Notes under the pieces: generated by a model | Database searches by the model: none | Told to the model about the DNA's origin: nothing | What the model saw: the letters and a program-made list of their open reading frames with translations, nothing else | Part shown: positions 1-11,100 of the stretch, piece after piece | Layout of the letters: each line of letters opens with the position of its first letter | How positions within the stretch are numbered: the stretch's first letter is position 1 | Origin: Solanum dulcamara | Lineage: Eukaryota > Streptophyta > Magnoliopsida > Solanales > Solanaceae | Length of the DNA: 64,000 bases | Assembly (NCBI RefSeq): GCF_947179165.1 | Contig: NC_077242.1 | Location: 27,724,097-27,788,096, forward strand | Direction of reading: 5' to 3' | Made by a program: the position numbers and the translations under genes

Positions 1-1020
1 TCTCTAGATTAATTTACGGTCTTATTCACTTAATAACAATACATTGATTCAAGCATATAGATTACACTATAAAAATGTCATATGTTGCATGCTTACTATG
101 TCTGTGTATGATGTTTTTCCTGAAGGCTTAAGTTGTATTCGCCGGCTAATTACAAAATTATTAAGTTTTGATTACTTTGGAGTTCTCTAGTATGTTTTCT
201 AGTTCTTACTTTCGATAAATTATTTTTTTTGTATTGAAAAGAGAAGACATCAAGTAGTATTGCTTCATGAAATTTAAATATAATAGATATCATCTAAAGG
301 TAATTTATTTGAAAACTTAAGTTTGCATAGTATAGCAATTGGTGTATTTTTAAATGGATGAATTGCATGTATGTCTCTTATTATGTGTAGTATTTGAGTG
401 CTGTCAAAAATATCTTTAAATATTTTGGGTAGATTTACTCTACGTGATTTGACTATGCACTAATTTCACAAGTTTGCTTTATAAATTCTCTGATTATATT
501 TGTTCTATACTATTCCACATAATTTGGAGAATAATATTAAATAATCAAGCATAGACTTTGAATTCACTACTAAGCATTCTTCGGGTACTTATTTACTAAT
601 GAATCTGATTGTAATGACCAAGAAATATAGCAAGGGTAAATTCTTCCTACACGATAAAATGTTTAATAGTGATTATGTCTATACTGGAGACATTGGTGTA
701 AATTCAGTCGCATCTTTTATAACCATGTAATTTTCAAGTGCTCGTGGCATGACTTGAAATTTGGTGGAAAATAGGCTATTCCTTGACTTTGTTGTAAGTC
801 CTATTGTATTTTGACCTCTTATATCATTGATTGAGGGTAAGACGATAGATTCATCAAGTCCTATCGCACCAAAAGAATAAGATATCGGATTAAAAGTTTT
901 GATGTATCATGATATTAAGATAATGGGTTTAAGTCCAATTTAAGATCTTTTATATGGATAATAAATTTGATTCAAGTCTCAATCCACCATAATAATGATT
1001 AAAGCAAAATAATATATTTT
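1..1020. other. Unassigned AT-rich sequence at window edge
   Basis: I see no open reading frame or recognisable domain here. Because gag remnants of a decayed Ty1/copia element begin at about 1030 on the plus strand, this stretch may be the ruined 5' part of the same element. No sequence similar to that element's 3' LTR (18932-19154) is visible, so this is inference only. Confidence 0.3.
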
Positions 1021-3228
1021 TGGTGAAAAGTCATGAAACCTATTCCATTGAATTTGCTTCATTCTTTGATGTAATTGTGGCAGTAGTGAATACTATATTT
1101 GAAAGAGGACAAGTTATTACATAATGCACATGAACGTGAAGTGAGGTATACTAAAGTATCATAAATTGATACGCTAAGATGTTTATGTCCCATTCGTGGA
1201 GAATGAGATTTTTTTGATAAATGTTACAAATAGAGATCCATTTTCTGAAGTGAATGTGATAGTATACAATTAAACTTATCAATATGGGTGTGTACTTTAT
1301 CGTGATGGAATCAAGACTCATCTCCAGCAAAGGTAGAGTAATTTAAAAAAATTTAAAATTTACTGTCAGAGTAATATATCTGAAATTTGCTCATATAATA
1401 GTAAATAAAAAATTTAGTAAAGCAAAAGGCACATGTCACGGTAAACTAAGAATTTACTAGTAATAATAATTTTATCAGTCGGCATGTACTATTTGACCAT
1501 CCGAAAGATGTACATATTAAGTATTTAAATATACTTAAGAACTAAAAGATTCTTCAAGAATTCTTTATGTTGCTTGCTCTCATGATAAGTTGATTGGATC
1601 AACTAATGTTGGGATTGAATTCCCTAAATTCTGAAAGTATAAAAGGTGAATATGGGCCCGTTCAATTATCATGTGATATGATAAATAGATGCATCTATAA
1701 GATAATCACATGTGCGTTTATTGTCAACCTGTAGTTTGACATTCGCATAATTTTTTGTGCAAAATATTTGAGTTAAGACCAAAACGTTTAAAATATATAA
1801 TCAAGATAATTCATCTTGATAATATTGATTAATATTCTATCTAGTTTAGTGTTAAATGCCTCGGATAAATAGCTGAATCATTGCTTATGAGAACAAAGTT
1901 TGATGTGTTGGTCTAAAATATGATATATTGCATACAAAACTAATGTATGCACCAAATCCCCCTTAATTGATTTATTGTTAGGGACCAAATATTTCATCTA
2001 ATAATTTTAATGTATGGTATATGATTGATAAATATACCGTGATGCATAAAGATGGGTTCTCTAAAATAGATTGGGATATAAATGTTAGTTTATGTAACAT
2101 AAGAGGAAAATAATAAGCAACCAAATATTGAAAATGTTTCTAATGAATGTCCCTAAAGGACAGAGTCTATGACTTGCATGAAGCATGATAGACCAACTAG
2201 TTCTGTATAAAATAATAACTGAAAAAAGGGGAGGATCAAATGATCAAAATGAGCATAATAAGAAGGCAATGTTCTCTTGAAGTGCCACGACATAACACTT
2301 CACGAAACCTCATGAAAAGTTTAGGTACCTGAAAATTATGAAGTGATGAGATCTCAATAAGTTATGTCATATTGTGAACTGATACAAAGTGATATCTCGT
2401 CGATGATATCTTTAATACAATATAGTGCAATATTGTAAAGATCAAAAGGATCTGAATTCTATGGTCTATTAAAATATGTTGACGTAGAAATGTTTATCAA
2501 GTGTAAAATGGAATGATGCATCTTGGTAAGCGTAAAGCTTAACTTATTTGACTTGCAATCTAAACACTAGAAGATATCATTCATTTAATATTGGATGTTG
2601 TCATTTGACAAAATTGTTATAAAAATATCCGAAGAAATTAAAATGCATGAAACATATACAAATTCTTGAAAAATTTATTTATAATCCTTGTATGGGTTAA
2701 ATCAATCAAGAATCTTTCATATTGTTATGCACGTTAATTGAATTGATTTCAAAGGAAAATATATTATTTGCTTAAAGAAGTTGAAGTGACTAACTTGCAG
2801 AATACTTTGATCCTGAAAGGATAATCATAAAAGGAGAGAAAACGATTCACATTTTGGCAAAACTTTTCTACACACATTTCTCCCAAGAATGGTGATATTA
2901 AAGTGCAACAGATTTGTTCAAGTAATAATATGATTTATTTGTACACCAAGTCTCTACCAACTACAACTTTCGTAAAGATGGTGCACAAGTTTGGAATGCA
3001 AAAATTCAAGTCTTTGGATTATTGTTCTCATTAGGGGGAGTTAATACGCGATTTACTCTTTTTCCTCACAAGAGTTTGTCCCGTTGAATTTTCCTTGTAA
3101 GGTTTTTAATGAGGCATCCAAAATGCATATTAGTAAATATATGTACTCTTTTTCCTTCAGTAAAAAAATTTTTCTTTTGGATTTTTTCTAGTAAGATTTT
3201 AACGAGGCACATAATCTATCAAATAGAC
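1021..3228 (+). pseudogene. Decayed Ty1/copia gag-pol, interior of the outermost element
   Basis: Translation in shifting plus-strand frames recovers the domain order of the young copia element at 20331-25782. A gag segment lies at about 1030-1200. The integrase zinc-finger and core region spans about 1500-1760 (DASI..SHVRLLS, matching DASSRWSHVCLLS of the young copy). The integrase C-terminal region follows to about 2100, then GRP.SSK-like and reverse-transcriptase linker pieces at 2170-2740. The RNase H end is at 2900-3000 (VQQICSSNN...YTKSLPTTTF). A 3' untranslated segment from about 3030 carries the same AGGGGGAGTTAATACGCG-type and TTTTTAATGAGGCA motifs as the young element. Stops and frameshifts are dense, and about 2 kb of interior, mainly reverse transcriptase, is missing. 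The end was separated from the body by the insertion of 3229-18913; polypurine tract and 3' LTR lie at 18919-19154. Confidence 0.8.
3224..3228. repeat. Target-site duplication TAGAC, left copy
   Basis: TAGAC here and TAGAC at 18914-18918 bracket the solo LTR 3229-18913. Removing the insert and one copy rejoins the old copia 3' untranslated region to its polypurine tract. Confidence 0.85.
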
Positions 3229-3289
3229 TATAAGACCCCGGAAGTTGAAAAGTCAAATAAAGAATATTATAGAAAACTGATCTAGTGCA

Positions 3290-4330
3290 GATTTTCATGA
3301 GCCAACTTACTGCCTAAAGGAAGGCCTACAAGCCGTAGAAAGTCTGTCGAAAGAAGCTATGAGAATTAGAAAAAATTCATTAGCTCAGGATGAGTTTTAC
3401 AAGGGGTCCTATGGACCGTAGGATGACCGTAGGGTGAGGCTTAGGGACTTGGTTTTAGAAAGTTTTGAAGTTGGCAGGCAAACTATTTTGATGACCCATA
3501 GACCAGGGTCGTAAGAACAAGGTACAATTCTAATAGCTACTGTTTTAGTGCACAACTTCTATAGACGAGTCCTACGACTTGTATGACTACCTATAATCCA
3601 TAGGACATGGGTCGCAGGATTTGAGGTGTTATTCCAGTGACCTTAATATTTGACATGTGTTATATAAAGGGGATTCACGGGTCCTAGGAGGACCTACTTA
3701 TGTGTCGCGTATTTATGATATTTTCGACGCTCAAAATGGTGAATTAGTGTGAGTTGCAAGCATGTTTCTGTAGATATGTTGTGGGATTTTTTTGTTTTTG
3801 TAGGAAAACTAAGTTGTGCACAAGTTATGATGAGTTTATGGGTCTGAGTACTATTTTGCTGAGTATTGAGGAGTACGAGACTCAACACAGACCGTAGTGC
3901 CTTGAACGGGCCGTGATGGTGGGCATAGAGATGATGAGAGAAGGAAGCTGTGCTGGAGGATTTGCCAATTATAACTCCACGGAACCCACCACGGACCGTA
4001 GTGCCTTGCATGGATCATGTGGGTGTCGTACTGCTGATCTTGTGAAGATGCTGATGATATAAATTTTGGCCAAGAGAAACTCCACGAAACCCACCACAGG
4101 CTGTGGAGTCCACTACGGATCGTGTTGGCTGTTCATGAAGGCTGAGGGTAGATGTGGGAAAATTGGCAAAGGCTATCAACACGGAGGTCAGTACGGACCG
4201 TATTCATCACCATGGGCTGTGAGTATTGCCTGTGAAGAAGTGAATATCTATACAGTATTGAAGCCCAAGTTAAACACTACGGGAGAAGGACTACGAGCCG
4301 TTAAATCCAGTACGGTCCATAGTGGTCGAG
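3290..4330. repeat. Cluster of CG-rich near-palindromic words in LTR-C
   Basis: Short words of the type GACCGTAGG, ACGGACCGTAG, GGACCGTA, ACGAGTCCTACGAC and GGGCCGTG recur every 30-80 bp, for example near 3410-3440, 3500-3515, 3560-3620, 3885-3920, 3990-4000, 4110-4125, 4190-4203 and 4290-4325. They occur in both orientations and pair into imperfect palindromes. Open frames crossing this cluster (4066-4335 plus, 3694-4011 minus) match no protein family I know and are best explained by the repeated words. A TATA-like TATATAAAGG sits at about 3661-3670. Confidence 0.6.
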
Positions 4331-4339
4331 CATGAAACC

Positions 4340-5396
4340 TGCCAACTTTAGTTTTCCTACTTTGTTTAGGATTTGGTTTTGTATTTTTATAAATATCAAA
4401 ATTTATTTTATTTTTAGGGTTCCACATTTTTATGAGTTTTTGAGTACTTTGTGATCATAGTGATGCTACACTTAGTTACTCTTGGAGATTGATTCTTGAA
4501 ATATAATTCGGTTTTCATTCTTGATTTGTGATTAGTGTGATTGATTCAATATTAACATCTTCACCTTCGTAGGTATTAATTTATGAGTTCTTGAAAAATT
4601 CTTGTTCTTTTACTTACAAGTATGAGTAGCTAAACCCACAACTAGGATTGTGGGAACCCTGATGACTTAACTAGAATAGACAAAAGTAGGATTGATATTC
4701 GTGATTTTTTTTGCATGTATTTTAATTTCTTCATTTAAAAGTCTTTCTTAGTGAGTTCACGCATTAAGAACTTGCCTATATTTATTGCTTGCTTGGGAGG
4801 GAGGTGGTGATTAGAAAAAAAATATCACAACAGTAATTCGAAGAGTTTGACTTCGAAAGAAGGGATAAACTTTGTCTAAGTTACTTGAGACCGGGAGGAG
4901 ATAGTACTCTTAGATCTAGAGCGAGGTTTAGTAAAGCAAACATTCTGAGACCTGGAGGAGATGAATGAGATACATCTAAGAAGGACCGGAAGGTGAATTA
5001 GATGTTACCTAGCTCGGTAGATTTTGCATGCAATGCATTGAATGATATCATGAATACAAATTGTCTATTAAGCTACATGTCATGGGGAATACAATCCTAG
5101 CTAAATTCTCATATTGTTCACATCGTAATTGTTAGTTATTTTGCTATAACATCTTTAAGTGATTACTTAGTTAAATTAAAAAAAAACCATTTTACTTCAT
5201 GCATCTTTATTTTTGGAAAGTAGTAACTACGACTTAATAGTGATAGCTAATAGAACTTGTTTCAACCTATTCCTTGTGGGTTCGATCCCGACTCTTAGTT
5301 GGGTAAAATATACTGCTAATGATTGTTTATATCTCTTTCGAGAGGTATATATGAACCATAGGCCCCATGTGTAGGTCACCTCCGGTGGTTTTAAGT
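4340..5396 (+). repeat. Noncoding dispersed-repeat sequence inside LTR-C
   Basis: No coding sequence is visible. The stretch contains CCGGGAGGAGATAG- and ACCTGGAGGAGATGAATG-like lines repeated at 4890-4990 and a GGTTCGATCCC word at 5279-5289. I recall this style of sequence from noncoding Solanaceae LTR repeats, but I cannot assign a class. It may be part of LTR-C or a separate insertion whose ends I could not locate. Confidence 0.4.
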
Positions 5397-6784
5397 GAAG
5401 GGTATTTTGGATCTTTTCTATTCTATTAATGCCAAAACTACGTCGGTTTAGACCTATAACTAACCTATAACCATTTTAACCCTCAAATACTAACATATTT
5501 GTCATGCCTCGAAGGTATACCCTAGGCATGACCGATATTTGGAAACCATTGTTGGTCTCAAGCGAACCCTTGGCCTGTCTAACTTACTCAGCGGAAAAAT
5601 CAAGTAAATAAAAAGTTAACTCTAGTGGACATTTAAAAACATATTCATCAATAAGTAAATAATCGATTCAAAATACTCAAAGTATAATGTAACTCAATGT
5701 TATAAACTCAATAATGCAATTATAGTTTTAAAATACTCTGAAAGAATCATTCTGACTCAGTATCTACTCTATCTATGAATCCTCTAACAGACTCATAAGA
5801 AGGTGCCGAGACAAGACCACGGCTACCTCAACTACCTACTAATAGTTAAAATAAATATTTCAAAGGAAAGAGCTCCTCTAAATACAATGAGGTCTCACCA
5901 ACTATTGATGGATAGAAGATGTGTCTGCGATCATGAGTACTTGAATCTGCATCATAAAATGTTATAGAGTCGAATGACGTCAGTACATGAAATGTATGAT
6001 ATGTAAAATAGATGAAAGGAGAGAATAAATCAAAGTATACTCAATGGAAAGAACAAATCTCAACTCAACTCAATAAAGTATGCAAGTTTTAAAAGTAAAA
6101 CAATGCCTCATCAATCATATTTAAAGGTATGTAACTCAGTGAAATAATGTATATGTACTCATTAGGGAGTTTCTCTAACTGATTATCATCACTTATGTGT
6201 GAGTTATGATACAACGCTTTACATTGCCATTGTCGCAGCCGTCCAATACCTTGCTAGGGTAAGAGACGATCAACCTTAATGGATCCAATATAAAAGTCCT
6301 CTTTTAGGATAAGAGAGACTCGACCTCTATTCTATGCTGGCTACATAGTTTATGGAATTGGAGTTGCCTCTTATATTATCCAAATTGCTACTCAATACTA
6401 CTCCCAAAATACTTGTTATGCTCATATGCTCAATTAAGTAAAATACTCAAATCATCTCATCAGGTCTCATAGGACTTTAACTCAAAAAGCTCAATCTCGT
6501 ATCAAGCCATCATGCTCTTTCATTTAAAATATAGTTTTTAAAATCATTTACATCTCGATAAAATTTTTATGAATTCATAACTAACTACTCAAATTCATTT
6601 AAACTCAATATTCATGCTCTTTCAAAACTCAATAGAATATGCATAGACTCAGTTTAAAATCATACTTTATTTAATGCATGAAATCCATTATCATCAACTC
6701 AAAATATATGCATATTAATATAATAATCATCAACTCAACTAGGGTTCATGTGAATAAAATCATGAACAACAATCTCAAGAATTC

Positions 6785-9428
6785 TGTAATGACCCTAAAG
6801 GTCATTTTTGGTAAATTTCATAAAATAACCATTTTACCCTACCCAATAGTTTCTCTGAGTTATATTTAATTGATATCTGATATTAGTTTTGTGGTTTTTC
6901 TTGAAAAGTTGAGATTTTTGGTAAACCTTGAGTTTTAGAGGTTTAAATGGCTCAAAAGTGGTATTAGAGGTCATTCAGAGATTCGAATCTCAAAATAGAA
7001 TTTCATTAATTTCATCAGTTTTAGAATATTGGAATTGGTCTAGGTGAGTTAATAGAATCATATTCGGGGTTATATCGTCGATTTGAGGTGTTGAGTTGGA
7101 AATTTTTGAGTTTTTGACCATAGAGTTGACTTTGGTCAAAATTCGATGATCAGATGTTTGGAATTAAATTTTGATAGCTTTTTTGGATTTGGGGACGATT
7201 TTAGGCCTAGGGAGAGTTTCTGCATATTTTTTGAAAGCCCCGAGGGTGTTTTGTTCTTTTGAGGCATAAAGTTAGTTTAGTTGCGATTTTTTAGATTCTG
7301 GATCAAAGAGACCTCAAAATCAAATTTTAATAGTTCCATTGAGTTCGGAACATCGAATTTAGTAGGGTTGCATATATGGTTTGTGTGTATGAATTCTAAA
7401 CGAATCCCAAGGATTGATTTTTTGGCTTTGAGACTTGGAGGTTTTTGCTAAAATCTGAGGTTCAGGTGCCCTCGTGATCATGAAGGGCCTATCTCTTTTG
7501 CGATGTTTGCTTAAGAAAAGGTCCCTCACTTCTACGAAGGGGGAAAACTTATCGAGGTTCTCTTAAGCAGCCACTGGTCGCGATTGCGAAGCTCGCAAAA
7601 GCGACCAGTGGTTCGCAAAATCTACACATGTAGGGGTTTTGGTCGGGGTTTATGCCATTTTCACCATTTTTAAACTTAGATAGCTTGGGTAGGCAATTTG
7701 GGAGAGGATTTTTGAGTAGAACCTATTGGGTAAATGATCTTGACCCCTAATCTTCGTAACACATTGCTTAATTGTGAATTTTAGTATGGAAATTGATGAT
7801 TTCAATTGGTGAAAATGACCCTTTCAAGAACTTTGAGAAAATTCTTCAAATGATTATTGTGACCTGATTTGAGCTTGGTTTTTGAAATAATTTTCACCAA
7901 TGAGTTTGTAATGTTTGGAGGAATGTTCCCATGTAAAAATTCCCGAATTTAGACCCTTATTTTTGGAATCCAAATTTGAGCCTTTTGACCCCCTTTTTTC
8001 TTGAATTTTGCATTTCTTAGTATCATTGGACTTGATTTCTGATTTTGAAATACTATTTGAATATATTGTGGTGATTTAGAGTGTATTCATAAGGGGAAGG
8101 CTTACGTTGATTGTTGATCGTGTTTTGGCCAAGACAAGTGGACTCTTAAAACTCTGTGAATCTTTTAGAATCCCAAACTTTCCTTGTTGTGTGTATTGGG
8201 GAGTAATGGAGATGCGGTTACGGATTGAATTATGATATGAACTAATATAAATTGTTCAACGGGGCTAATCAAAGATGATATGTGTTATTATAGAGATTGG
8301 AGTATTACATATCGTGATCTAGATATCTATGTGTAATTGATCAAATACTTTGATAGTTTGATTATGATTGCGGATTGTTTGGCATGATATATTCCTCATT
8401 ACTTGTGTGAGCATGCTGATTGTATTTTTTCTGAAAAACTGTGATGAGATGCACATGATTATGATGTTGAAGTTATTTTTGTTGAGATATTATTAAGTTG
8501 AGGTCATTTCAGGTGAGACAGTATTAGGCCGAGGCCATTTTTGATGAGATTGTGAGGCCGAGGTTATTTTCTGAGAGATTGTTAGGTCGAGGTCATTTTC
8601 GGTAAGAGATTATAATGTCGAAGTCATTTTCTGAGATATTATGAGGCCGAGGTCATTTCTGGCAAGAGATTATAATGTCGAGGTCATTTCGATTGATATT
8701 ATATTATAATGCAGAGGTCATTTTTGGTGAGATTATGATGTCGAGGTCTTTTTTGGCGATTGCACACATATATGATCATCGAGTGTGCATATACATTTCC
8801 TTCATATCTGTGTGTGATAGACATGATACTTATGTGTGACTTGTGACTATTTGTATGTTATATCTTGTGATATTGAGTTGTGATTTGAACTTTATTAAAC
8901 TGTTTAGCATTAATTATTAGGTTGGGCTAATTTTTGTGCAGGTTGTAGTTATGGAGGTTTGGTTGTGTTGGAAAGGGATTCGCGTATCCTATTAGATTTA
9001 CTTAGTTTTGTTAGTTAGCTTGATGGGTACCTTGTTTCATGGTACTCACCCCTTATTTCTACACTTGTATAGGTTCTGAGCCTAGACTTTGATCACCCGT
9101 CTTTCTGATCATCTGAGGCTTCTAGGAGTTCAAGAGAGGTTGCTATTGTTATCTAGCGGACTCTTTGATTCCTGTATTTTTATGCTTTACACTATTTGAG
9201 CATCAAACATATATTGATACTTGTATTTTTATTTTGGTTTGGTTTTAGTAGCTCGTACATGTGACAACTAGTCTTTGGGCGTTACTTAAATTGTAAGACT
9301 TCCGCTTTTGTTTATTACTTGCCTATTTAGACTATTTTTCACTTTATTTTATATAAATATTCAGTTTTACGCTGACTTGTCAAGTGGAAAAGGACAGGTA
9401 CCATCACACACGGATTTGGATCGTGATA
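6785..9428 (+). repeat. Gypsy-1 5' LTR
   Basis: Begins TGTAATGACCC and ends GGATCGTGATA, where CA is expected at the end. About 2.64 kb. It contains a CG-rich word cluster at 7470-7620 and a 9-unit minisatellite at 8495-8757. The R-like 3' part has GGTACTCACCCCTTATTTC and GGTTCTGAGCCTAGAC, wording shared with other gypsy LTRs here. Confidence 0.85.
8495..8757 (+). repeat. Minisatellite in gypsy-1 5' LTR, about 9 units of about 30 bp
   Basis: Units follow the pattern GAGGTCATTTTTGGTGAGA plus ATTATGATGTC-like spacer, repeated about nine times. The counterpart in the 3' LTR (16176-16375) has about seven units. Confidence 0.8.
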
Positions 9429-9431
9429 AAA

Positions 9432-9443
9432 TGATATCAGAGC
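9432..9443 (+). other. Primer-binding site of gypsy-1, decayed
   Basis: TGATATCAGAGC differs by one base from TGGTATCAGAGC, the initiator-methionine tRNA complement found intact in gypsy-2. It lies three bases after the 5' LTR end, as expected. Confidence 0.8.
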
Positions 9444-9541
9444 CCCATGTTTATAGGTCTCACATGTACAAGTAAAGTCTAAGTAGAGTCTTGAGGATTG
9501 GTACGGAGACATCTATACTTATCTTCAAGAGACTATGAAGA

Positions 9542-11100
9542 TTGTTAGAAAACTTTCTTTATCATTCTTTCTTATCATACCGAGGTATTATCACTAGTAC
9601 TGAGTGTCACATGTTGTTTTGGAAAATACCGAGGAACAGAGCTTCGTCTATTGGTATAGGGGAGGCAGTCCCCAAGGCAGGTGTTGAGACCCCAACTAGG
9701 GGTAGAGGTAGGGGCCAAGCTAGAGGCCAAGACCGTGGAGCAATTGCTGGTAGGGGTCGTGCCCGAGGAGAGGCACCTTCCCGAGGTCGTGCTAGAGAGG
9801 CCTCCCTAGAGTCACATATTGAGATTGCTGAGGACCAGGTTCCTTCAGAGCCCGTGACACCTTTGCTTCAGGAAACCTTATTGAGGATGCTGGGTATGTT
9901 GTAGAGCTTCATTTAGGGTGCTGCAGGCATGCCACAGGGTTCTTTAACTAGGGTTGGTGCACAAACTACAGAGTAGTATCAGGTCCAGTATTTCGGGAAT
10001 AGGTGGGTCAGCCACTATTGGTTCCACCACCAGCTGTCGATGTGCAGCTTGCTCCAGATATGGTTATGATAATTGCAGATCAGCAGTTCTATAAGATATT
10101 TCAAAAGATGTAGGGTGTTAAGAGAGAGGATGCTCACGAGTTCTTGACACTATGTCATGAGATGTTGGATACAGTGAGCATAGATAATGCTCGAGTTATT
10201 CAATTTGTTGTACTCCAGCTTCGTGGGTCAGCCAGAGAGTGGTGGAGGACATTCCTGAGGTCCAGACCAGTTGGATCCCCTCCAGTTGAGTAGGGAGTTT
10301 TTGTTATTACTTTTGATAATTGCTTCATCCCATGGAGCATACAGGAGGAGAGCATGTTGAGATTCGAGATTTTGACTCAGGGTGGTATGTAAGTTACCGA
10401 GTATGAGGCATGTTTCAGTCAGTTGTTGAGGCATGATGCAACATTGATCAAGATGAGGTGGAGAGAGTCCACAGATTTATGAATGGTTGACCTTCTCTAT
10501 TTGATCTTATATATTTTGATCAGCCCGTGAGAGGGCTTCCTTCCAGTCCACTATGAGCATTCTCAAGGAGTTGGAATTGATGGTTAGAGAGGTGTTTTGG
10601 GGACCCCAAGAGGACCCGTGCTAGTGGTCAATTTTAGGTACGTTATCTGGAGGTAGAGGTTCGCATAGAAATGGCACTTCATTTCAGCGCCAGAGACCTG
10701 TTCACGCTTCTATGCCAACAGTTGAGTGTGGGCAGTTAGTTTGAGGATCTCAGAGTTTGGGCTGAGGTGGTTATGGTATTCCATCGGGTTTTTCATAGTA
10801 GTCATCTATCTCAAGATGTGTTTTAGTTATGGAGGTTCGAGTCACTTGATATGCCAATGCCCACTATAGACTCATCTAGGGCCCCAACATACTTATTCAG
10901 TGGCTCTAGAGAGAGATTTGGTGCCTCTGGCTAGAGGTCGGGGCAGAGCTCAGACATATAGAGGTGGTAGGGCCTTTGGTAGTGATCTTATTGCTCCGCG
11001 AGGTAGAGGTACAATTCATGCGGGTGGTGGTATATGAGCTTAGATCTATGCTTTTTTGGGGAAACCCAAGGTTGAGACTTCCAATGCAGTTATTACAGGT
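9542..11100 (+). pseudogene. gag: Gypsy-1 gag remnant
   Basis: The N-terminal part (9542-9904) is rich in RGRGRG-type repeats, as in related gag proteins. A capsid segment at about 10070-10640 reads DAHEFLTLCHEML and REWWRTF in pieces. The zinc-knuckle position (about 10815-10860) reads CFSYGGSSHLICQCP; the second cysteine of CX2CX4HX4C is replaced by tyrosine. Several in-frame stops (for example after 9904) and shifts show it is dead. Confidence 0.75.

Noticed and set aside
3694..4335. Overlapping open frames (3694-4011 minus, 4066-4335 plus) as small genes
   Set aside because: They lie in an LTR, overlap the near-palindromic word cluster and match no family; composition explains the open frames.
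5270..5300. A tRNA gene around GGTTCGATCCC
   Set aside because: Only the T-arm-like word is present; no acceptor stem or D-arm can be folded.
8495..8757. CRISPR-like regular repeats
   Set aside because: Units are degenerate, spacers are not unique, the array is inside a plant LTR and is repeated in the other LTR.
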